DNA from: Streptococcus parauberis NCFD 2020 | GTDB taxonomy: Bacteria > Bacillota > Bacilli > Lactobacillales > Streptococcaceae | Direction of reading: 5' to 3' | DNA length: 64,000 nt | Assembly: GCF_000187935.1 (NCBI RefSeq) | Contig: NZ_AEUT02000001.1 | Location: 1,364,001 to 1,428,000 of the forward strand | Shown here: positions 25,702-32,426 of the stretch, piece after piece | How the letters are laid out: every line of letters begins with the position of its first letter | Numbering within the stretch: the stretch's first letter is position 1 | Notes under the pieces: generated by a model | Databases searched by the model: none | Told to the model about the DNA's origin: nothing | The model's input: the letters and a program-made list of their open reading frames with translations, nothing else | Position numbers and translations under genes: made by a program

Positions 25702-27354
25702 ATGAGTGATTTTCAAATTGATCTAGTAAAATTTTTAAAGTTATTAAAATTAACAACTGGAATTACGTCTACACAAATTTCTAATAGCTGTGGTTTTTCC
25801 AAAAATACGATTACATATTGGAAAAAAGGGGGGAAACCTCAAAAGTCCCATTTAGAAACGTTGTTAAAATACTTAGCAAAAATAGAATATAAGTACATCA
25901 ATGATGATGAAGGTGAACTAATACAAAGTTTTCAATCATTAAAATTCACTTGTTATATATTATCTAAGCAGAATCAGCTTAACGAAGTGTCTAAAAAATA
26001 CAATCTAGAACAAAGAAGAAAGTTTCATCTAGCATTTAATAATATGGTCACTACCCTTGAAAAACTATCACAATTAACTATTAATGAAATCGAATTTAGC
26101 CATTTACAAGCACTTGAACTTGCAAATTTGATACCCTTTAAATATAAAAATAGCATTCCTCAATTTCTAGCTGAAAAATTTGGAGTATCGAAGGGACAAA
26201 TTTCTAAGTGGAGAAACGGAAAAGAGTTTCCCTCTGAAGCTAATCTTGAAAAAATAAAGATATTTTGTGATTTACCAAATTTGACTGCGCTCACTACTTC
26301 TTTTGATAATATTTCCTTAAATGAAAATTTTTCAAGTTTCTTAAAAAGCCCAGACTTAGAATCTCAAATTAATGATTTCATTTTTATCTATAAAAATGGT
26401 TTGTTAGATTATATTTTTAATTACGACTACACTCAAAAATTATCTAAAAAAATTGTAGATGAAAACTTTATATACCTAAATCTTTTCATAGATACTAAAG
26501 AATTCTATGCAGAGAAGAGCAAAATAATAGAAGGTTTCTATATAGAATGTATCCACCTATTAAATGATATCTACTCTAAACTATTCTATAATATCGGTTT
26601 AAGTTTTATAGAATGGATTGAGGTCAATTTAAATAATGATAATCTAAAGACAACAATGGAACATTTACAAAACAAGAATATTAGAGGTGTTTATGAATTA
26701 GGAGTTTTAAATAATGAGAGTATTAATGTTACAGCAGAAAACATAGATTATCTATATTCCTCATGGCTAAATTACAGCAAATATCAAAACAGTTATTCAA
26801 AAATGAATGATTGGGTAAGTGAAAACTTGGATTCCATTTTTTACATTCTACTTTTTAAATTTTCTAAACAAAATATACAACTAAGAGAAGAATGGATAAA
26901 CCAAGTTTTGAAATCAATAAATGTCTCAAATCTTCATCGTCCTTCAAAGAATCGTTTAAATCTCTTTAATGATTTATATTCTATTCATATTAAAAATAAC
27001 GATGAAACTATTGTATTATGCTTTTTTAAACAATTTTGGGCTTTACTACTCCTAAGGATTAATGAGCATGATTACTCACCTTATTCACTTGAAAATTATA
27101 TTGATAAGGTAGAACAAGAAATGATTCTTAGTGAGTCTTTAAATTTAATTTTTGAAGTAATAAAAGATTATTCAAACTTAAATATATTACCTTACCCACA
27201 GAGTGAAGACTTAGATTATTTATTATCAAATGAACACATCTTTAGAAGAATTATTAAAGAACATAATTCTTCTAATTGGTACTCAAGATTTGAATCAGAA
27301 GAAGATTTCGATTATTGTAGAGAACTTACATTTATTATCAAAGAAATCCTCTAA
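25702..27354 (+). CDS. Large protein with two XRE-like helix-turn-helix domains
   Basis: The 550-residue protein is not recognised as a named family. One HTH lies near residues 12-55 (TQISNSCGFSKNTITYWKK). A second lies near 145-195 (QFLAEKFGVSKGQISKWRNG). The remaining 350 residues are predicted alpha-helical with many Asn, Tyr and Trp and no membrane segment. It is divergent from the transfer operon, so it may be its regulator; a repressor of 550 residues is unusual, and the helical C-terminus could be a sensor for a peptide or protein. TATAAT at 25623-25628 is a possible -10; the Shine-Dalgarno is weak. Very AT-rich. Confidence 0.65.
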   Translation: MSDFQIDLVKFLKLLKLTTGITSTQISNSCGFSKNTITYWKKGGKPQKSHLETLLKYLAKIEYKYINDDEGELIQSFQSLKFTCYILSKQNQLNEVSKKYNLEQRRKFHLAFNNMVTTLEKLSQLTINEIEFSHLQALELANLIPFKYKNSIPQFLAEKFGVSKGQISKWRNGKEFPSEANLEKIKIFCDLPNLTALTTSFDNISLNENFSSFLKSPDLESQINDFIFIYKNGLLDYIFNYDYTQKLSKKIVDENFIYLNLFIDTKEFYAEKSKIIEGFYIECIHLLNDIYSKLFYNIGLSFIEWIEVNLNNDNLKTTMEHLQNKNIRGVYELGVLNNESINVTAENIDYLYSSWLNYSKYQNSYSKMNDWVSENLDSIFYILLFKFSKQNIQLREEWINQVLKSINVSNLHRPSKNRLNLFNDLYSIHIKNNDETIVLCFFKQFWALLLLRINEHDYSPYSLENYIDKVEQEMILSESLNLIFEVIKDYSNLNILPYPQSEDLDYLLSNEHIFRRIIKEHNSSNWYSRFESEEDFDYCRELTFIIKEIL

Positions 27355-27383
27355 AACAGAATAGTTTATAGTTAACCAAATTT

Positions 27384-27423
27384 AAAAAAACTCTAAGCAA
27401 AATCAATTGCTTAGAGTTTTTTT
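27384..27423. terminator. Bidirectional terminator between convergent cargo genes
   Basis: CTCTAAGCAA and TTGCTTAGAG form a perfect 10-bp core stem extended by A/T runs of seven on both sides, so it can stop transcription in either direction. Confidence 0.9.
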
Positions 27424-27436
27424 AAATTGATACTAT

Positions 27437-27796
27437 TTATTTTAAAGTATCATATGTTTCCCCACCTTTTTTTACGTAATCAGCTTCCAATCCAAAGGTT
27501 TTAATCGTAAGAACATCTGTAACATTGTCAAATTTATACGTATATTCGTCATCTTTATCATCAAATACAATGGTTTTATTATTGTAATCAATTTTTCCAG
27601 TTACAGATCCGTAACCAGATGTTTTCCCTGTAATTTTACCATCTTCAATTTTTAGATAAAATTGAACCTCCATCTTACCACTCTCTGTATAGTGGTAATA
27701 CATTCCATCCATTTTATTCCCGTGGCAAGATACTAGAATCATAGCAATTATTATACCTAACAATCCTAATAAAATGTATTTTGTTTTTTTCTTCAT
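27437..27796 (-). CDS. Small lipoprotein, element cargo
   Basis: The 119-residue protein has a basic N-terminus, a hydrophobic stretch (YILLGLLGIIIAMIL) and a lipobox-like VSC, then a beta-rich domain with Gly/Thr/Asp repeats (GKITGKTSGYGSVTGKID). It should be lipid-anchored outside the membrane. The start with AAAGGAA nine bases upstream is used; an earlier TTG adds six residues. Similar small beta proteins are common on mobile elements and are mostly uncharacterised; surface exclusion or superinfection roles are guesses. The region upstream, 27797-28077, is extremely AT-rich and holds only promoter-like sequence. Confidence 0.65.
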   Translation of the reverse strand: MKKKTKYILLGLLGIIIAMILVSCHGNKMDGMYYHYTESGKMEVQFYLKIEDGKITGKTSGYGSVTGKIDYNNKTIVFDDKDDEYTYKFDNVTDVLTIKTFGLEADYVKKGGETYDTLK

Positions 27797-28077
27797 AATA
27801 ATTTTCCTTTTCAAAATTAGTAAGTTATAGTTTTAGAAATTATCAAATAAAATCTTTATGAATTTGACAATCCGTTTATTAGTTAGTTTTATTAAAAAAA
27901 TATTTCTATAATAATATTTTTAATTATTGATTTTTAAAAAAAACAAACACTAATATCTTATATTATAGCACAAATAATTATTTAGATAATCATTTTATTT
28001 AAAATACATACATTAAACACCTAATTATTTTAATGATTTTCGCTTATTCTAATAATATAAGCTAAGGAGTATTATTT

Positions 28078-28404
28078 ATGTCGTTAGGAAAAAGCATTTC
28101 AAATCGCATCTATGAACTAAGACTAAGCAAGCATTTAACACAAGAAACTCTTGCTGAAAAGGCAGGAATGGATGTAAATGCTTTAGGAAGAATTGAACGA
28201 GGGCAAAATTACAATATAAAAGTTGAAACATTGGATAAAATAATTAATGCACTCGAAGTTGATTATAATTCCTTCTTCTCGTTTCAAGATCAAGAAAATA
28301 ATTATTCAAAAATTATTTCAAAACTTTCTTTAGTAAATGATCAAGAAAAAATTTTAGATGTATTCGATAAAATTTTAGATATTGAATTAGACAAAAATAA
28401 CTAA
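28078..28404 (+). CDS. XRE-family regulator
   Basis: The 108-residue protein has a clean XRE helix-turn-helix at about 10-62 (LRLSKHLTQETLAEKAGMD, then NALGRIERGQNYNIKVETL) and a short C-terminal helix for dimerisation. AAGGAG lies nine bases before the ATG. It stands alone between its own promoter region and a strong terminator. Its targets are unknown; the divergent lipoprotein gene and its own promoter share the AT-rich gap and are the simplest candidates. Confidence 0.8.
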   Translation: MSLGKSISNRIYELRLSKHLTQETLAEKAGMDVNALGRIERGQNYNIKVETLDKIINALEVDYNSFFSFQDQENNYSKIISKLSLVNDQEKILDVFDKILDIELDKNN

Positions 28405-28420
28405 ATTTTCAGAATAGATA

Positions 28421-28460
28421 TAAAAAAGATACTCTGTCTTATTGTAGAGTATCTTTTTTA
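28421..28460. terminator. Bidirectional terminator
   Basis: A perfect 15-bp inverted repeat (core AAAAAAGATACTCT / AGAGTATCTTTTTT) with a 10-base loop lies between the XRE gene and the convergent 186-residue membrane protein gene. Confidence 0.9.
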
Positions 28461-28505
28461 TATTTTGCTGTAATTAAGCATTTTAAAAACTTTAGTAATA
28501 GAATA

Positions 28506-29066
28506 TTATTCTTTCTTTTCTTTATTTTTTATATTTTCTTTAATCACTTCACGTCTGACAGAATTATAAATATTTATTATTATGCCATAACATACGTGGA
28601 AAAGAGAAAATAAACCTAATAATAAAAGTGCTACGTATAAATACTTTATCATAATAACCATATTTATTGGTAATGCCACAGTAACCAAGGGGGCTATTAA
28701 TGATATAATCCCTAATACAAGAAATATCATTGAAGTAAAAACATAGGGAGCTAATACTTTCAATAAAAGAAGTCCTTGCTTCTCGTTATCATTTTGCCTT
28801 TTATAGATTATTATTAATTCATTTTTTTCAAAAATCTCACGTACCGCTGAAACAACAATTAAGGAAAAACTCAAACCAGCAATAGAAGAATCTACAAATT
28901 CACCTATCTTGATCAATTTTAAATCCATGACCCCTGTGATATTCAAAAGAAAAAGAATTAAACATAAAAATAACCAAGAACACCATAATTTTTCATCCAT
29001 TAGACCTGTCCGAGCATGAATCAAAAACTTTACTGGTCTACCATCGTATTTTTCATACTCACTCAT
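28506..29066 (-). CDS. Four-helix membrane protein, second gene of a cargo pair
   Basis: The 186-residue protein has about four membrane segments (near 30-47, 60-75, 105-130 and 138-162), short loops, and a long basic C-terminal tail (NSVRREVIKENIKNKEKKE). It is not recognised. Its ATG directly follows the TAA of the upstream 326-residue gene, whose last codons supply the Shine-Dalgarno (GGAGG), so the two are translationally coupled and likely act together. A soluble protein coupled to a small membrane protein on an integrative element recalls two-gene defence modules with a membrane effector; that is inference. Confidence 0.6.
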   Translation of the reverse strand: MSEYEKYDGRPVKFLIHARTGLMDEKLWCSWLFLCLILFLLNITGVMDLKLIKIGEFVDSSIAGLSFSLIVVSAVREIFEKNELIIIYKRQNDNEKQGLLLLKVLAPYVFTSMIFLVLGIISLIAPLVTVALPINMVIMIKYLYVALLLLGLFSLFHVCYGIIINIYNSVRREVIKENIKNKEKKE

Positions 29067-30047
29067 TTAATCGTCCTCCAGTCTAAGAATACTTTTTACG
29101 TAAAGCTTAAAATTATCCTTTTTTCTCCTTTTTTTAATATTAATATCTTTCAAATAACCAACATTCGCTAACTCCTGTAGTTTAGGTGAAAGAGAATCAA
29201 TAGTGAGAAAATTTTCCCCTTTAGCTTTTATTATTGTTTTTTGTTCCTCGCCACCTGAGGATCGAAGCGTTGCTAATAATTCTTCATCTACCTCCTCAGA
29301 TACAGGATTCGGATACACTATAGTATACTCAATTTCTGAAATTTCATCCCCCACCATATTTATTTCTTTATAGATAGGAGTAACTTTCACAAAACCTAAA
29401 TGTGTTTTTACATCTTTATTATTTTGTAGAAGTGATTCAATCCGACGGGCAGTAACCCTTGATTTATTTTCATCTTCAGATTCAATCAATAAATGTTCCG
29501 TTTGGGAATTATAGAAAAATGTTAAAACATTATTCGTTAAAAATTCTATTGAACTTGATTCTATAACTTCTTTTAATTTAAAAAACTTTTTTATATGCGT
29601 TATTCCTGTACCAATCCTAAATTCAATAGGAATATCATATTTTTCCTCTATGAAGTTATCACTTAGCATTTCTGCTTCCTTTAGTCTTGAATATTTATAT
29701 TCAAATTGTCTGCGAAGACTCCCACATTCTTCGGTAAGTTCAAGAAATTCTTGGGAATATAAGACCTGATTATATTCATTGTAATAATCAATCGCTTCCA
29801 AATATAAATCAAATTGACGCATAGTTTTACTCATTAACACTTCCCACTCTACACGAAACTCATTTATATTTTTAGAATCTGTAATAATATTTATTTTGTA
29901 AATATCATCAGAAACTTTTTCTTGATGGTATAACAGATCAAAAGTCGAAACTATTAAATCACTTTTTAGATACTGTTCCTCACTTTGTTCTCTAATATTT
30001 TTAGCTAACTTTGCTCCAACATTTAATTTGTAAATAAAGTATTCCAT
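29067..30047 (-). CDS. Unknown soluble protein, first gene of a cargo pair
   Basis: The 326-residue protein has no signal peptide or membrane segment. It is rich in charged helices in its first half and has a beta-containing middle (SSSIEFLTNNVLTFFYNSQ; RVTARRIESLL) and a basic C-terminal region (INIKKRRKKDNFKLYV). It is not recognised. GAGGAG lies 11 bases before the ATG, and a TGn-extended -10 lies just upstream. The displaced tatD promoter also points into it. It is coupled to the four-helix membrane gene and sits at the element's outer edge, where cargo commonly lies. Confidence 0.6.
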   Translation of the reverse strand: MEYFIYKLNVGAKLAKNIREQSEEQYLKSDLIVSTFDLLYHQEKVSDDIYKINIITDSKNINEFRVEWEVLMSKTMRQFDLYLEAIDYYNEYNQVLYSQEFLELTEECGSLRRQFEYKYSRLKEAEMLSDNFIEEKYDIPIEFRIGTGITHIKKFFKLKEVIESSSIEFLTNNVLTFFYNSQTEHLLIESEDENKSRVTARRIESLLQNNKDVKTHLGFVKVTPIYKEINMVGDEISEIEYTIVYPNPVSEEVDEELLATLRSSGGEEQKTIIKAKGENFLTIDSLSPKLQELANVGYLKDINIKKRRKKDNFKLYVKSILRLEDD

Positions 30048-30078
30048 ACTTTCGATTTCTCCTCTAATTATTAAGATA

Positions 30079-30084
30079 ATTATA
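30079..30084 (-). promoter_or_regulatory. Extended -10 of the cargo pair
   Basis: TGGTATAAT on the minus strand is a TGn-extended -10 about 30 bases before the start codon. No good -35 is seen. Confidence 0.5.
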
Positions 30085-30179
30085 CCACAAGCTAATAAAG
30101 AATTTATTTATACAATTAAACTTGTTTAAAGTTAATAAAAGAAGAAACTGCTCCACTTATTTGCTACATAACTTTTCTT

Positions 30180-30189
30180 TGGTTAGTTT
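30180..30189. promoter_or_regulatory. Candidate integrase arm site, right end
   Basis: TGGTTAGTTT repeats the left-end motif at 21436; a related TGGGTTAATT follows directly. Confidence 0.4.
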
Positions 30190-30229
30190 TTGGGTTAATT
30201 TTTATTATTTTTTTTAATTACCAATCCTA

Positions 30230-30274
30230 TCAGTATTTGAGGTTAAAAGTATGGGTATCAAATATACTGATCAT
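30230..30274 (-). pseudogene. Displaced 5' end of tatD
   Basis: The minus strand reads MISIFDTHTFNLKY then a stop. The first nine residues match tatD (MIEIFDTHT) except one. AAAGGA lies 10 bases before the ATG and a TGn-extended -10 (TGGTATAAT, 30373-30378) about 100 bases upstream. This is the original start of tatD, cut off by element integration. It would be translated as a 14-residue peptide. Confidence 0.85.
30249..30265. repeat. Right att core
   Basis: This is the second copy of the 17-base repeat, overlapping the displaced tatD start codons. Confidence 0.9.
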
Positions 30275-30372
30275 TTCTGGCATCCTTTCATTCATCCTTC
30301 CTCTGTTTGTTTCTTGGGAATGGCTGTGCTCTAAAGCAAAGCTCTGTTTTGGGAAGGTTTCTCTCGGCTCTT

Positions 30373-30378
30373 ATTATA
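30373..30378 (-). promoter_or_regulatory. Original tatD promoter (extended -10)
   Basis: TGGTATAAT on the minus strand. It now reads into the right end of the element. The rest of the 30275-30437 gap shows only the leader of this transcript and the PRD-gene terminator. Confidence 0.5.
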
Positions 30379-30417
30379 CCATATCTAGATTGGAATCACT
30401 GCGATAGCAATTGAATA

Positions 30418-30440
30418 AGGCCAGACAGTGTCTGACCTTA
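30418..30440 (-). terminator. Terminator of the PRD regulator gene
   Basis: The minus strand forms a 13-bp stem (AATAAGGTCAGAC / GTCTGGCCTTATT, one G-T pair) with a tight loop, starting on the stop codon. The T-run is weak. Confidence 0.6.
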
Positions 30441-32366
30441 TTCATAGGAGGATAGAAGACTCAACAGTTCCAGGACATTTTTGGTTTGACAGAGTCGTTC
30501 GAGTAAGCGACTGTCTTTTGCAATGTAGTGAATCAGGGAGAATAATTTTTTGAATTCCTTATCTTTGAGTTGGTCTTTGGTAACAGCAATCATAATTACG
30601 AGGGAGATTGCTTCACCATGCCAATCAATAGATTGAGGTAAGCTAGCAATTGAAATAATCGACTTTTTAACATAGTTGGGATTGGCATGTGGCAGGGTAA
30701 TAAATGGTGCAACACGGGTACTCGAAACCCTGTCTCGTGACAAGAGTTCATCAACAAATTGAGCTTCTGTATAGCCATTAGCCACTAAATTGTTTCCTAA
30801 AAAGGTTAATATGTCCTCTGGATTTGTCAATTTGAGTTGGGGATAGATTAAAAATGGTTGGGTGAAGCGGGCGATATCAAAATTTTTCTTTTGTTGGCTA
30901 GGACTGTTCTCAAGCATATACTTTTCAATCGCTCTTAGGTCTTTATCACTAATCATCGGCGAAATGGGTAAAACAGCTACTTCTGGGTGAGAAAATGGGA
31001 CTGTTGACAAGATAAAATCAATCCCCGTAAAATCTCTTTGAGGTGAGAATTCTTTATATTGAACTAATTCTTTGACCTGTAATTCTGGTAACTCTCTTTG
31101 TAAGCGAGCTTCAATAAAGGTAGCCATTGCTTTAGAGTACTCACTAACTAAGACAACTTGGTAATTTCTGTGCTTACGATATTTTTGTCGTTCAATTGCT
31201 GATTGAAAATGAATGGCTAAGTAGGCAATTTCTTCTTGTGGAACAAACTGTTTACGTTGTTTAAAGTAATCATCCAAAGTCAATTGAATTACTAAGAATA
31301 ATTGGGGAAAGGCTCTAAAGACATCTTCTGTTAAGGGATTGGTAATGGATAAGCCATAATTCAATCTGAAATAGGTCGATGATAGATGAGATAAGAGATT
31401 TTTTTTGAGTAGGTCATCTTCTTTTAACTGGTAATTAAACATCTCATCAACTTGGCCAACAAGATAGTCCATTAATTGAGTTGCTTCAGCATCAAAGGTA
31501 AATGCTGATCTAACCGACGGAATGGTGCTAGCTATTCTAATAGCTAGATAATTTATTTCGCCTGGAGAGAAATTAATGGGATAAATGGTGGTTAATTTAG
31601 CTAAGACTTGGCTACTTAATTCTTGCGCTTTACTATCCTCAACGGCTTCAATTTCGGACTGACTCAGTAAGATATCACGTTCCAATTTCATCCGTTCTAA
31701 CATAAAATAGATGTGTATTTCAATGTTGGACAAATCACTGACCATGTCAACCTGATTATCAGTTAATACTTCTTTCAAGCAGTCTTGAATGACCTTAAGT
31801 CGGTCCTGTTTAAAAAACTCTTTTAAGCTAGGACTTTTTGAGCCTGATTGTTTGATATTAGCTAGGGTCTTGACGAGAAGCCTACGCTTGTCTTGTTCTT
31901 TGCCAATGACTTGAATTCCAACACCTGGTTTTGAAAGTAATTGTAAGTGGTACTGTTCAAAATAACTTCTTAGTACCTTAATCTCATCTTGAATGACTTT
32001 CCGATTAACAAATAGCTGATTGGCTAAGTCTGTCAGACTTATTTTCTCATCTGGAACCTGTAACATATGGAAAATTAATAAATCTTGTAGTTCTTGATTA
32101 ATCATTGAGTTAGCCTGATTTTTCAAAAGAATCTGCTGGAACTTTTCTTTATCGTAGGACAATCCTCTGAATAAAATTCCTGTTCCTTTTTTTCGATCAA
32201 GGCTAATTGGCAATTTAGTGTCTTGCATCATCAACTGCAGATGATTTAAGTCCTTTTGCAAAGTTCGCTCAGAAACTGCTATTTGTTGACTGAGTTGACT
32301 AACAGTCAGATAGCCTTCTGCTCTAATTAAAATTTCTATCAGGTTAAGCTGTCTTGAATTAATCAC
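30438..32366 (-). CDS. PRD-domain PTS transcriptional regulator
   Basis: The 642-residue regulator has N-terminal HTH domains (about 1-135), two PRD domains (about 190-400), an EIIB-like domain (about 405-495) and an EIIA-like domain (about 500-640) with ITLPHANP. PRD2 keeps YLAIHF; the matching PRD1 position reads YLAIRI, so one phospho-His is Arg. The EIIB-like region has Ser where the Cys would be (VLVSEYSKAM). It probably activates the adjacent EIIABC gene in response to PTS phosphorylation. The start is GTG with AAAGAG upstream. It follows the PTS gene, separated by a strong hairpin. Confidence 0.88.
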   Translation of the reverse strand: MINSRQLNLIEILIRAEGYLTVSQLSQQIAVSERTLQKDLNHLQLMMQDTKLPISLDRKKGTGILFRGLSYDKEKFQQILLKNQANSMINQELQDLLIFHMLQVPDEKISLTDLANQLFVNRKVIQDEIKVLRSYFEQYHLQLLSKPGVGIQVIGKEQDKRRLLVKTLANIKQSGSKSPSLKEFFKQDRLKVIQDCLKEVLTDNQVDMVSDLSNIEIHIYFMLERMKLERDILLSQSEIEAVEDSKAQELSSQVLAKLTTIYPINFSPGEINYLAIRIASTIPSVRSAFTFDAEATQLMDYLVGQVDEMFNYQLKEDDLLKKNLLSHLSSTYFRLNYGLSITNPLTEDVFRAFPQLFLVIQLTLDDYFKQRKQFVPQEEIAYLAIHFQSAIERQKYRKHRNYQVVLVSEYSKAMATFIEARLQRELPELQVKELVQYKEFSPQRDFTGIDFILSTVPFSHPEVAVLPISPMISDKDLRAIEKYMLENSPSQQKKNFDIARFTQPFLIYPQLKLTNPEDILTFLGNNLVANGYTEAQFVDELLSRDRVSSTRVAPFITLPHANPNYVKKSIISIASLPQSIDWHGEAISLVIMIAVTKDQLKDKEFKKLFSLIHYIAKDSRLLERLCQTKNVLELLSLLSSYE

Positions 32367-32388
32367 TTTACTACTCTTTCTATACTTG

Positions 32389-32424
32389 AAAATCGATATG
32401 CTACTATTTTAGCATATCGATTTT
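32389..32424 (-). terminator. Hairpin between EIIABC gene and its regulator
   Basis: AAAATCGATATGCTA (32389-32403) and TAGCATATCGATTTT (32410-32424) are a perfect 15-bp inverted repeat with a 6-base loop. On the minus strand the stem ends in four T. It may reduce read-through from the transporter into the regulator gene. Confidence 0.7.
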
Positions 32425-32426
32425 GC

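Larger units (their letters stand above)
21280..30265. mobile_element. Integrative element in the 5' end of tatD (probable IME)
   Basis: A 17-base direct repeat, GTATGGGTATCAAATAT, occurs at 21280-21296 and 30249-30265. The interval of about 9 kb starts with a tyrosine integrase and excisionase-like gene and includes an HUH Rep/relaxase-like gene, an FtsK/TcpA-like ATPase, a divergent regulator and cargo. No VirB4-like ATPase or other mating-pore gene is present, so it would be mobilised by a helper or replicate after excision rather than transfer alone. The cargo half is visibly more AT-rich than the host genes. Both ends carry TGGTTAGTTT, likely integrase arm sites. The interval ends exactly at the two tatD starts, giving strong support for the boundaries. 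Confidence 0.9.

Noticed and set aside
27437..28404. Toxin-antitoxin pair of the lipoprotein and XRE genes
   Set aside because: The genes are divergent, about 280 bases apart, and the other product is a predicted lipoprotein rather than a toxin-like protein.
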